Shown: positions 12,641 to 23,690 of the stretch, in pieces
How positions within the stretch are numbered: position 1 is the first letter of the stretch
How the letters are laid out: every line of letters begins with the position of its first letter
From: Guadua angustifolia
Taxonomy: Eukaryota > Streptophyta > Magnoliopsida > Poales > Poaceae
DNA length: 64,000 bases
Reading direction: 5' to 3'
NCBI GenBank assembly: GCA_036346375.1
Contig: CM070501.1
Location: forward strand, 52,927,326-52,991,325
The notes under the pieces: model-generated
Seen by the model: only the letters and a program-made list of their open reading frames with translations
Databases searched by the model: none
What the model was told of the DNA's origin: nothing
Position numbers and translations under genes: made by a program

Positions 12641-13101
12641 ATGGCGCAGCTGGTGGACAAGGCGAAGGAGCTCGTGGCGGACAAGGTGGCGCGGGTGAAG
12701 AAGCCGGAGGCGGACCTGGCCGACCTGACGGTGCAGCACGTCGGCCGCGACGGCGCCACCCTGGGCGGCCGCCTCGACGTCCGCAACCCCTACTCCCACT
12801 CCATCCCGATCTGCGAGATCAGCTACTCGCTCAAGAGCGCTGGGCGGGAGGTCGCGTCCGGGACGATGCCGGACCCGGGGTCGCTGACGGCCGGAGACAC
12901 GACTAGGCTGGACATACCGGTGAAGGTGCCGTACGACTTCCTGGTGAGCCTTGTGAAGGACGTGGGCCGGGATTGGGACCTCGACTACGAGATGCGCGTC
13001 GGGCTCACCGTCGACCTCCCCATCATCGGCAGCTTTAATTTACTCTGCCGCTGACCAAGTCCGGCGAGCTCAAGCTCCCCACCCTCTCCAGCATCTTCTA
13101 A
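12641..13101 (+). CDS. LEA14: LEA14-type late embryogenesis abundant protein, frameshifted near 3' end
   Basis: LEA14/LEA_2 proteins are small single-WHy-domain proteins linked to desiccation and salt tolerance. The open frame starts at ATG 12641 with MAQLVDKAKELVADKVA, then the WHy region (LDVRNPYSHSIPICEISYSL, LDIPVKVPYDFLVSLVKD, DYEMRVGLTVDLPIIGSF). It stops at TGA 13052-13054 after 137 residues. The typical ending LPLTKSGELKLPTLSSIF is encoded in another frame from 13045 to TAA 13099-13101. A 1-nt shift around 13035-13045 has therefore replaced the last conserved strand with NLLCR. Either this allele is truncated or there is a base error. There is no intron, and GC at third positions is very high, as in many grass genes. 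A hAT element lies 130 bp upstream. Confidence 0.8.
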
Positions 13102-13404
13102 ACGTTGTAGTAACTTTAACTTTGTGTACGTACGTACCACGTCGCACGTAAGGAACATGCATGGTCGACAAATGGGCGATCGATCGGGACAATCGCTAGC
13201 TCTCTTGTAGTCTTGTCGCTTAAAAGACACTGTACATGCATGCATGTAAATGTATATCAGGACTTTAATTTGGATCAATAAAGCACGGGGTTGCAGAGAA
13301 AACCGCGCAATAGCGCCACTCTAAATCCAATGCAGCATACCGTCGGTTTCGATTTAATCAGATTAGTAGGTTACAACGGAATTATAAAAATATTGATACG
13401 TATA

Positions 13405-13699
13405 CTTTCTTTGTTTATTTTTATAAAAATAAACATATTTTAACTTTTTACAAGGATTAATGTTACGTTGAAACTTAAAACTGAGAAAGGTATGAGAGAA
13501 AATGACTTAGATATCTCTACTTAATTGTTTTGAAAGATGAAATATATACTTTGTGTGGATAGCAATGAATAAATGTATATAGTTGAGAGAGAATGAATAG
13601 GGGTATAGAAAGAAAGGCATCATTAAATTTACATGCAAATCTTATATTTATAAATAAGACCATTTAAAAAATAAGCTTTATAAAAATGAATAGAGGGAG
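13405..13699. mobile_element. Stowaway-like MITE
   Basis: The left end CTTTCTTTGTTTATTTTTAT and the right end (reverse complement CTCCCTCTATTCATTTTTAT) form the familiar grass Stowaway TIR, flanked by TA. The interior is AT-rich and non-coding and is related to 9810-10055. It lies about 300 bp downstream of the LEA14-type gene. Confidence 0.7.
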
Positions 13700-13887
13700 T
13701 AAGTAGAAAGGATTCTAAGCCATACAACAAAATACAATTTCTTTTATGTACACATCAAGCGGAGCATATCCAGACAAACTAGTAAATAAATCAAATTATA
13801 AACAAAGTTTTATGATGAGTCTCGTCCAACATGAATACAAATAAAATATCTTTTAATTATATTTTAAGATATCTATGATGTAAAAAC

Positions 13888-14030
13888 TTTGTAGACAACG
13901 TTCTTGGTAAATGTCTTATCTGAAATGAAGCGCCAATTCTTTGCAGCACAATAAATATTTTGTAGACAACGTTCTTGGTAAATTTCTTATCTGAATTGAA
14001 GCATCAATCCTTTGCAGCACAATAAATATT
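13888..14030. repeat. two tandem copies of a 71-bp unit
   Basis: The block beginning TTTGTAGACAACGTTCTTGG and ending in GCAGCACAATAAATATTTT occurs twice head to tail, with GTAGACAACG at 13891 and again at 13962. Only a few differences separate the copies. No coding content is seen, and the 550 bp that follow hold nothing recognisable. Confidence 0.75.
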
Positions 14031-14584
14031 TTAAAATTGCTCGTAGAAGTAGCTTGTTAGAGTGCGATGTAGAGTTGTCCATAAGAGAACCAGATCAGGG
14101 AGATAGAGACATACATTTAGGATAGTTTGGCCATATGCCTTGCAAATGATCACAACAATTTGTTTCTTCAAAATCCTTAAAAATATCTATCAAGCACATT
14201 TGGTTACACAGATTCAGGTTCTCTATAGAAAAAGAAAGAATGATCATCCACATGGTGACTATTACTTTGATTATCATTTTAAGCTTTATTAGGTTTTAGG
14301 CAAAAAAAATCACTTAGAGAAATGTATTATTAACTATTAACCAAAATAATATATGCATTTTAGGAGGCAATTACCTTCAAACTTCTTGAATAATGACACT
14401 TCTAACACTAAAAATGTGCAAACCATTGGAAATGAGCTTCGAGACAGATTAGTTTTCATCCCATTTAGCTCCACTAATTTAGCAATTCTCACAATCTCAT
14501 ACTACATATACATAAGCCTCTTCTCTATGGAAGATGTCGACGATTAAGACGGGGTTCCCCATGAGCTTATTTGTTGAATGAGGG

Positions 14585-15240
14585 ATCAACTTAGGGCCCC
14601 TTTTCCGCAAGGGTTATACGTCTGAGAGTATGCCGAGCAATGGAACGAAGGTATACCGGACAATCGTAAGGCACAGGGGGTCGTTTTTATCTGGTTCGGG
14701 CCTCTCACGGGGGAGATAATAACCCTACGTCCAGTGATTGCACTAGTATGTGAAAGTGGGTTACAATGCGCTTGCTCGGGAGGCCCTGAACGATCCTAAG
14801 GACTCCCGTAAGCAAGCGATGTGTGTAAGTGTGTGCGTAGTACAGAAGGTCCAACCCTCAATCCATCGTGGGAGGGGGTATTTATAGGGAATTACAGGAG
14901 ACAAATCATTTATTACAGGGGGCGCGTTACTGTAGAGGACGTAGGCAGTGCAGTGGCCGCGCCACCCGCCGGGTACCACGCGACGTGGGTACAGCGAGTG
15001 CAGACCAAGGCGGCGCGGACCGTGGCAGCGCGGATCCCGGGCGTGCGATCCCTCGAGCCGCTGCGCATTTAATGCCACGTCGCCTTGTCGCGGGCCCCCG
15101 AGCTCGGCTCGCTCGGGGACGTACTTGATGGGGGACGGGGTAGCCCCGTGAGCCGGGCTACACGAAGGTCGGTCTTGTGTGCACCATCCGGGCAAGAGCA
15201 TAGTCGGCTGGCGCCGGGTTTCGATGGTCGTCATGGTACA
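14585..15240 (-). mobile_element. probable solo LTR of a gypsy-type retrotransposon
   Basis: On the minus strand there is a TATA box (TATAAATA, reverse complement of 14879-14886) in a GC-rich context, followed at lower coordinates by typical grass LTR leader sequence (CTCCCCCGTGAGAGGCCCG, CCAGATAAAAACG). No gag or pol is adjacent. The ends could not be fixed by a target duplication, so the limits are approximate. ORFs on both strands here look like by-products of GC content. Confidence 0.5.
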
Positions 15241-17039
15241 GTATATCCAATCCCCGATAGAAGATATATGAGACAGGACAAAATCTCTATAGCAAACATA
15301 ACTTCTATGGAAAGAGCCATGTGTATAACCATTAATTTTTCTTTGTTTGCCATCCATAGAACTGATTTAAGATGTGTTATAAACATAGTATGAATCAGAA
15401 AGCCTGACCTTACAAGTGGGGAACAAGATTTCATCATAGTGCTAGTTTCTTCTAGAGATACTTAGTCTACCATTGTAGACTCACCTTCAACCACACAACC
15501 AAATATCAGAATAACACAAACCCAAGAAGTTAAAAAATACAGAGTCGATTGGACAACAGAAAACAACCGATTTTCATGCAGAACATATCAGCTCAAGCTC
15601 ATTTGGGCTTTTTAGTTGATGTGAAGCACATCTAGTGATGGTTGTTCTGATCTATTGAAATATTCTTTAAGTATACACACAATGTAGGAGGGAAGAAAAT
15701 CTATAGTATGATTGATGCTCTTTATATTAACAACGATGTTATATTAATCCTACAACACAATTGTATCGCTATATACTGAATAAATATGGAAGGTCTTGCC
15801 ATAGGAAAGAAAAGTGAAAAGATGCAGATAATTGGATCGAACTTTAGCGATACATCACCAGCTCAACCCACCATTCATATTCCCTTTTCCGTAAGTAATG
15901 TGGATTTCAATTAATGAGAAAATTATCTCATTTTTATACATTTTCATCGTAAGAAAATTGTAACGACGGAAGAATGTTCTTCGTCAAATCAAGTATAGTA
16001 TGCTTCCGACGTTTTCTTTGTGCTTTGTAATAACTAATCAAGTAATTATGCAAATATAACATGGATGCCATGTTCCCCTTGATAAACAACAATGAAGTTC
16101 AGTTTCTATAGGCTGCAGTACTATGACAACCATTTCCTAGTTTTCATCTAGAAATTAACACAATCAGCTAGTAAACAACAAAATAATGGTTCCTATGAAT
16201 GATAGTTTCTAGCCTCCCAAATTGATCACAGTTTTGACATGTTGGCTTTCAAATCATAAAAGAAAGTAGATAAAAAATATAGGACAGTAAATTAGTTACA
16301 AGTAAGAAGCATGGACTCACCACAGGAGAAAGGGAGGAAGTAAATGTAACCAATTTTCTATCTAACAAATCATTGAAAGCAAACCCAACTCCTAATTGAA
16401 CACCCACCCTCGCACGAACTGCCAACTGCTCCTATCCATACAAGGGAAGGGGACAGAAGAAGGGAAGGCCTCTCTTCTGCCACACACAATGCCGATGTGT
16501 TTCTCCTGTTGTAGTGCTAATGCTCCTCTTCCCCATGACCAAGGCGCAGTTTCTAGTTTAGACTCTTTTCTCCAGCAAGGGTCGCCGCCTCCTCCTCCAT
16601 TGCATCTGGCTCCAACCTTGAGAGGTATCTAGGCTTGTAGGCTAGCCTCGGAGGTGGGGGGTCGTCGTCGAGCGGGGAGGCAAGCACGATTGCAACCTTT
16701 TTTGCTGTGCTTCTTCAGTACTCCACATTCGAGCTTCATTAGTAGTTGCTGCATAGATAGGATTTGAGACTCGGTTGTGAGTGCTCACACCGCCCACTTA
16801 CCTCTACGCCGATGTCGATCCTTCTCCTCATAGCTCATAAAGGGTGGATGTTGGGTGTGGTGGTGGAGAAGGAGAATCGGGAGTGGGAGGTAGCGAGATA
16901 TGAGAGTGAGAGTTGAGCACACCGGATCAAGGGATGGATCGAGGGAGGGAGAGGTGGTACAGCGTCAAGGTAGTTTGAGATAGAGGACATCGTGGCTAGA
17001 ATGGTTCGGACTGTGTGTAAGTTCAACCTTCATTAGTTA
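15241..17039. other. intergenic, no gene recognised
   Basis: AT-rich non-coding sequence runs to about 16390. It is followed by a C/T-rich stretch (16396-17030) with short open frames on both strands that match no family I recognise. The segment ends at the start of the long copia-type LTR. Confidence 0.35.
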
Positions 17040-17738
17040 TGGTTTTGGTGTTAATGACAAATCTAATCTTGTGTTAATGACAAATCCAATATTGAGTTTA
17101 TCCCCTAATGCGATATTGTTATTAATGACAAATCTTATATCGAGACTAACTTGTTTATTTAGAATATCTTTGATTAGTCTCATCGCATTGAAAAATGGAA
17201 AACCGAGGTATGTATGCATATTTATCGAGTATTAGTTGCATACTTTGGAGTCAAGTTAAAATATGAATGTCCCCATTATATTAACCACAAAATGTGCATC
17301 ATGTTTCCCAATCCATATATTACATGGATGCACATATTTAGGAGAGTTTGTAGTTTAACTTGAAAGTCTCTTTGTATTGATCGATTAGTTATTGACACAC
17401 ATAAGGATCAAGACAAAGAAACTAAATCCTTAGTATATATTTGAATTGCCTAAGTTATAAGTATACTCATGGTAATATAGGATATACTCAATATAATCAA
17501 ATTGAATATGTGCATATTATATCCAAGTCAATCATATTTATGCACATATACATGTGGGGTGTATTCTATAGTTGATGATCTAGAGTAATGATCATTTCCA
17601 TACAATTTACATATAATGAATCATTACTTTCCATCAACATGAGTATATGAAAATTTGTGTAGTTAATATATACTCATATCAATTTAAATGATAATTTAAA
17701 TTGAGTTCATTTATCTTAATTAATTATTATGAGCGCTT

Positions 17739-19752
17739 CATCATGTGTTGATGGTGTTCGTGATTAATTGAGGACAAATGAATAGTTCTTAAGTATAATA
17801 AAGTATGAGTTGCATTATTGTACTTAAGACACATTTAAATCATTTCAATTGATTTAGGTTGTGCTCAATTGATCTAAAGGCGTCCATTATGTGTTAATGG
17901 AGTGCAAGAGGTAATTGAGACAACCATGCATCTTGGACTAACTACTCTATGAGTTGTGATTGAGTTAGGTTAAGTCCAAGGATGAGATAAATGAAAACGG
18001 GACAAGGACGGCATCATGAGTTGATGGGCGTCAAGAGTGGATCCCGAAGTTAAAAGAGGAGTCAAGCGATGATCCCGGGGGAGTATCAAAGTGAAGATCA
18101 TAAAGACCCCAAAGGGGATTGCTTGCGCGCGGCGGCTAAGGTATAACTAGATAGGCTAAGGACTTTTGTAGTCTTTGAGTCTAAGATTTTATCGCCGTGC
18201 TATTAAGAGGGGTCGTTCCCTTTGCTTGAGCTTCATCATGTGTTGGTGATCTCATTCCGCGTTCACTCAAGCTCAAATCTTATTTGATTTGGTTTTTGCA
18301 TATGGGTTAACCATTTGGCATGTGTTGCGAATGGGTTAAACTTATGCTTGGTTGCATTTGGTTTTCGCATAATGCTTTGATTTGCATGTGTTGCAAGAAG
18401 TGATAAGCTAGTGCGTTGGCTTTTGTGTGAAGTTCACTTTTGCATGTGTTGCATTAGTTAAAGCTTCATGTTTTGGTTTCGCAAAACAATCTTTCTAAAA
18501 CTTGTGTTTGCTTGGAGCTAAGTTATGCATGTGTTGCAAAAGGAGAGAGCTCAAGCTTGGTTTTGGTGTTTATGGTTGTGTATGTGCTAGAGGCTCGCAT
18601 GTGTTGTGAGTAGAGAGCACATATGGTTGATTTGGTATTTGTGTGTTTGAATGGAGCTAGAGGCTTGCATGTGTTGCGAGTAAAGAGCTCATACGTGTGA
18701 TTTGGTTTTGGTGTTAGTTCGATTTGGTGTTGCATTGAACTAGAGAATTGCATGTGTTGCAATTAGAGAGTTCATGCATCTTGATTTGATGTTGCTTGGA
18801 GCTAGACTTTTGCATGTGTTGCAAAGAGTAGTGCTCAAGCATGAAATGTGTTTATTGCGTTATTTGCAAGTTTGTTGTCTTGAATAAACCGAGGTTTATG
18901 AGTCCGAAATTCGAGAGCATGTGAGTGGGGCTTGCAGCGGGTGTTGGCAAGTTGACCGGGTCTTGTGTTGACCTTCACATGGCTAGGGGATTAATCTCAT
19001 AAACTCGAGTTTGATTTGTATCGTTTTGCAAATAGATCTTTGAGTTGATTGCGAAATGTGTTTTCGTGATTTGGTTTGAATTCTTTGAGTATGAGCTAAG
19101 TTGGTGTAAATGTGTTTTGCACGTGTGTATGATCATGTGTTGATCATCTTTGTGGCTCAAATAATAAGTTTGGTTTTTGGAGAAATGATTTTGGAGTTGA
19201 AATCTGGATTTTCTCTGGTAAGACTCTGCAGATGTTTGGCGGTAGTCATGAAGTCTTGATACTCTAGGAATATAGTGCTTGTTGCTTTTTCTGATCTTGT
19301 GATGTTTCTTTGGCTCGGTGGTAGGCACTACTGCATCGTGTGGGAGCGGTAGTCTGCATGAGTCTTGATACTCTAGGCCCTTAGTGGTGGTAATCCGGTC
19401 GATGACCGTTAGCCGACCATTGGAGACTCTGGGCGGTACTCTGGCCCTTAGAGGCGGTAGTACCATAAAGGCTGATTCGCCCATTTTGCCCCCAAACGGC
19501 TAGTTTTTCTTGTGGGGGCTATAAATACCCCTTGGAGGGCTTGGGGCAAGAGTTCTTTGGTGTTGTTCTTTGTGTGTGGGAGTTGTGTGCATGTGTTGCT
19601 CTTCTCCATTTGCCTCTTGAGCTTAAGAGTGAGACTAATTGCATGTGTTGCAATTAGGAAGTGATTGAGAGCCTCTTGTGCATGTGTTGCACTTGAGTGA
19701 GTCCTTGTGCATGTGTTGCACTTGGTGATCACCGAGGCGCATTTGTTGTGCC
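17739..19752 (+). repeat. about 20 inverted repeats with a near-constant TGTGT spacer
   Basis: Units read stem, TGTGT, reverse-complement stem. Approximate spans: 17739-17753 (CATCA), 17883-17901 (TCCATTA), 18012-18026 (spacer TGAGT), 18233-18249, 18307-18339 (long, one bulge), 18382-18396, 18441-18453, 18536-18548, 18594-18610 (CTCGCA/TGTGAG), 18664-18680 (CTTGCA/TGCGAG), 18746-18764 (AATTGCA), 18809-18825 (TTTGCA), 19048-19070, 19104-19122, 19129-19147 (ATGATCA), 19588-19598 (weak), 19635-19657 (CTAATTGCA, 9 bp), 19678-19692, 19707-19721 and 19736-19752 (spacer TTTGT). Stems vary from unit to unit while the spacer stays the same. Several imperfect pairs are G·T. Confidence 0.85.
19520..19527 (+). 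promoter_or_regulatory. TATA box of the copia-type LTR
   Basis: TATAAATA sits in a GC-rich context (GGGGGCTATAAATACCCC). It would place transcription start near 19550 and divides the LTR into U3 and R-U5. Confidence 0.6.
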
Positions 19753-20324
19753 CGGTGAGGTTCAAGCGAAGGGCTGCTTGTTACTCTTGGAGGTTGCCGA
19801 CTCCTAGGCGGCGTAAGGCGTCGTCTTGTGCGGAACTCTCAAGGTTGTGAGAAGCCCGTGAAGTTTGTGAAGGTTCGGGTTGAGCCTCTGCGGCGTGAAA
19901 AATCACGACTAGTGGAAAGAGGCGGGTGCTCGGCGGGAGCCGGTCCAAGTGTGGGCTTGCCTCAACGTGGACTAGGGGAGACCGGCAAGTCTCCGAACAC
20001 CACGAAAAAATATCGGTTGTCTCTTGTCTCATTTATATTCAAGCACTTTAATTATTGTATATTGATCACTTGCTTGAATTCATTAGAATTGCTTAGTGTA
20101 AATTGTTTATTCAATATAGCAATTCTTGTTTAGAGACATAAATTAGTTAGTGCACTAGTGAGCCTAGTTGATTTAGGCTTTAATTGTCAAAACCTACTTA
20201 TCGCTTCCGCATTTATCTTGATTAGGTTTTGTCATAGGGGTTGATTAGAGCGATCGATTTTAGTGAGCGATTAATTTCGTAAAACGCCTATTCACCCCCC
20301 TCTAGGCGCATCCTCGACCCTACA

Positions 20325-20908
20325 CTGTGCAAGCCCGTGCAAAGATGAGAGAAAGGGGCGGGATAATAGGGTTAAATCCCTTTCCATCTTAGCCGTTCGT
20401 ACCAGATCTAACAGATCAGGTGTTCTGAAGAAAAATGAATGACCACCACCAACTCCTAATTAGAAGCATTAAAGATTAAGTGCCATGTGGTTTTTGCAAC
20501 GTTAATATAAAAGTTATAAACAGCATACGCAGATGTAGATGCCAATTTTTGCACGATGACATGTGCCATATACGTGTGCGGCGCACAGCAAACGATGCAA
20601 ACACCTGCGCTACGTGCCACAGACTCACCCTAGTCCTCTTGGGTCATGCACCGACTTTCCTGCTTGTGCGCAACCCGCGCACAATCTTGTGGCCTTGGCT
20701 AGACCCGTACCGTAAGGGTGTGCAAAATGATCAACTGCACAGGCCCCTACTAATTAAGGCGCCCCATTGTTAGTCTACCATTGGAATATTATTTGGCTAA
20801 TCTTTATATTAATAAGAGCAAAAATGAGTAGAACATATGAATTATCCATGCATGTCTTTTCACCTTCCCATCTCTTTTTTTTTCAAATGTCATAGAAACA
20901 TGTGATAG
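20325..20908. other. intergenic, no feature recognised
   Basis: Mixed-composition sequence after the LTR. A frame around 20480-20773 has no recognisable domain. The stretch runs to the 8-bp duplication of the next element (20901-20908). Confidence 0.35.
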
Positions 20909-21267
20909 TAGGGTTAACAAAATCGTACCGCGAAAACCGATTCGGTTTTCACGGTACGATTTTCGCAAAAACCGCTCAAAACCGTCAAAAACCAAAGAGT
21001 TGAAAAATCAAAAAATTTTGAAAAAAATCAAAAACTGCGGTTTTTCGCGAAAAAACCGCTCGGTTTTCACAAAAAACCAACCCGATCAATTGAATGTTCT
21101 TCGAAAACGGTTTGCGAGCGGTTTTCAACGAAAACTCAAAATTTTTGAATTTTTAATTTTTTAAAAAAAATTAGAACGGTTTACCGAGCGGTTTTTGATT
21201 TCGAACCGGAGTGGTAAGGTCGAAAACCACAGTTGTTAAGCAGTTTTCGGCAGTTTTGTAAACCATG
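20909..21267. mobile_element. small hAT-like element with CGGTTTT repeats, 359 bp
   Basis: The ends TAGGGTTAACAAAA and (reverse complement) CATGGTTTACAAAA match at 11 of 14 positions. The flanking 8-bp duplication TGTGATAG is perfect (20901-20908 and 21268-21275). The interior is a dense array of AAAACCG/CGGTTTT words in both directions with no coding content. Confidence 0.8.
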
Positions 21268-21274
21268 TGTGATA

Positions 21275-21427
21275 GCATCACTGACGGTTTGGTACTAAAA
21301 CTATCTGTAATATTGGTGTATATCACTGACAATTTATAAAGAGTACTGTCTGTGATGATGTCACTGGCTGTTGCATTATAAAACCGTCAGTGATGTTCCT
21401 CCTAATATATGCCTTTCTGTAGTAGTG
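21275..21427. mobile_element. terminal fragment of a CACTA (En/Spm) element
   Basis: The right end reads CTTTCTGTAGTAGTG, the inverse of a CACTACTACAGAAAG-type CACTA terminus. It is preceded by inverted and direct copies of ATCACTGACGGTTTT-like subterminal motifs. The hAT-like element at 20909 is inserted at its left edge. No opposite end was found. Confidence 0.6.
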
Positions 21428-23690
21428 TACTGTCTCCTAATTTTCATAATTAAAATTTGAATTATTGAAATAAATATAGCACTACTAATATCATTTTATT
21501 CTCACCTTGACGATGGTGTCAAATTTAAGTGTTTACAAGTCTTCAAGCACACAATTTTTCTCTCTATCTTATGTTGTTGTTGCGCATTCTTGATCTTTGC
21601 ACACCATAATGATTGGCCTCTAGTTTATGTTGACAGTACAATGTTGAACAGACTAACTAGTTAACCTTGGCAAAAACACAAATAGCATTAATATTTATTT
21701 TTCCTATGTACAAAGAGCTCGCTATAATTTAAGCCTAGGGGACTCTAAAATTTGAGTTTGTTTAAGTGGAGCTTGAGCTTATTTGGTGAAATTTGGAAGA
21801 AGCCATTGGAGTGAAAAAATTTCTTTGAATTTGGATGAGGATGGCAATTTTTCGTAAATAATAGTTAAGTTGTAAGGGTACCAGGGAAGTGGGATTTTTA
21901 GAAGCTCTAGCCATCTCGAGAAGCATCGTTTTCCTTGCTTCTCTCGCGTAGTGCAAATTGGGCTAGAAGCTTCTTCTCTCCGTCTGGCTGGAAAAATAAT
22001 GTTTGTTTTGGCTTGTGGCTTATAGAGGTGTAGAAGCCAAATAAGCTCAAGCTCAAGCCAAAACAAACTGAGCCTAAAATGTTAGGTACGGCCTTGGCCC
22101 TGGCCTAGCAAAGCTATGCACCTGGATGTGATTTTTGCAACGCGCACGATCGTCTTGCGTGAAGTCATGTGCCATACGTTGTGGTACTCTGCTAAGCGCC
22201 GTAAGGCCTCGCCCGACCGTGTGCGCCAACACCCCACACCAGTTTGCACCCTTTGGTCCATGGCACAATGAGATGCAAGCAGTTAAAGCATGGCTGTGAT
22301 CATGCATCTGGTCGATTGACATGCACGAATGACCGAAGTCATCTTTGTGCCTCACTGATGAGGGGCGATAGATGGCATGGCACGGTACAGGATGCTAGCA
22401 TGGACGTGCTTGGACCTGCATGGCACGAAACAGGTCCGATGAGTCTGAAACAAGAATACTACATGACAGAGTGCTCTGTCGTGGCATTGCAGCATATTGT
22501 TGTTCACCCTACGGCTGGGCCATTGCCGTCCTCCCATGTAGAGAAAGTGGAGATAATAGAGATGTCAAAAGGTGCAGAATAGAGACTGGAGAGTATGTGC
22601 TCATCGACACCAAGCACGCACACCGGCTGATGTTTGGTACTAGAATACCCTACACTGGGTGTAAGGCTTTTAATGAAGCAGTAACTCTACACCTATTTAA
22701 GAATGAATAAAATGTAGTTCATTTTTCTCCAAAATTTGTGTCCCTGCCTTAGCCCCACGTGTCTTCGACTCCTTTTCTCTCTCATCGCAATAGTACAAAT
22801 AGATCAGATCTGGACCGGCACAACCCACACAACACAAAGCTAGCACAACTTGCAAATGGGTTGTGCCTGACTCGTCGAAGACGAGGCAGGCCAGCACAAC
22901 ATGGCACGGTCTATAGATCCATGGCCCTTCGCATTGGCATAATGCCTACTTTTGCTGCGGTGAGCACATGGGCTTACGAGTGCAGGACGATACCCGGACG
23001 TCAAAATTACGTACTACTACAGATCATTCAACAAGCTCTTGGCTGAAACAACCGCGATTTTATTAACTCAAATAAAGTCATTAACATAAATTGACAGTCA
23101 TCAAAATGGAATTAAGCAACAAAGATTAGTTGCATATATTAATTATTACAATTTTGTACAATGGGACTAATTGCATTATAAAAAAATTAATTATAGCTTT
23201 AAATACAAATTACATGAATAATTAATTACATCGCAAAAATATAAATTTACAAGATTCCTAAAATCTTCTCTTATGCTGATATCTTCAGTATCCCTGCATG
23301 TCAGAAAATTTTCATCCATAAATAAAAGCAATGAATTAATATAGTAAGGAAAAATTAAATAAAATATATATATATTTGGAATTGCCATTACTCCTGTATG
23401 AGATGGCATCACTCACTGAGGTATCAGATTCGTTCGAGGCCAAATCGGCACCTCTCATGAATTTTGATTGCATCATTCGGCAATTATATAAACCTATATT
23501 AACTGTAGGCATGAGTATATTAAAAATATCATGTGGTAGAAAAAAATATTGCCCTTAGTAAAACGGTAAAAAAATTTCATAGTCAAAAGGATAGGAATGA
23601 AATCACTATGCTTTAAGAACAGCTCATCAAGTTCAAAGCCCCTAGCCAAAATCTCCTTAGTCCAGAGCATTCTCACTTAAGACGACCGCA
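21428..23690. other. intergenic, no gene recognised
   Basis: The sequence is mixed: AT-rich at 21430-21760 and 23040-23690, with moderate GC between. It contains short open frames on both strands and no recognisable family. A segment near 22115-22200 resembles 20490-20580 (a tttttgcaacg block and an atgtgccata block), perhaps relics of one repeat. Confidence 0.3.

Larger units (their letters stand above)
17040..20324 (+). mobile_element. long copia-type LTR (SIRE/Maximus-like), probably solo
   Basis: The segment opens with TGGTTTTGGTGTTAATGACA and closes with TTCACCCCCCTCTAGGCG … CCCTACA, both hallmarks I associate with SIRE/Maximus-type LTRs of grasses. A TATA box (19520-19527) lies 2.5 kb in, which gives a long U3 and ~770 bp of R-U5. 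No primer-binding site, gag or pol adjoins either end. A solo LTR is therefore most likely, though no matching 5-bp duplication was found (AGTTA versus CTGTG). The U3 and early R hold the unusual TGTGT-spaced inverted repeats described separately. Confidence 0.6.

Noticed and set aside
14761..15437. 198-residue minus-strand frame as a gene
   Set aside because: It runs through an LTR with its own TATA box and has no recognised domain.
17739..19752. CRISPR-like or simple tandem repeat reading of the GCATGTGTTGC motifs
   Set aside because: Spacing is irregular, stems differ between units, and the context is a plant LTR, so neither a CRISPR array nor a satellite fits.
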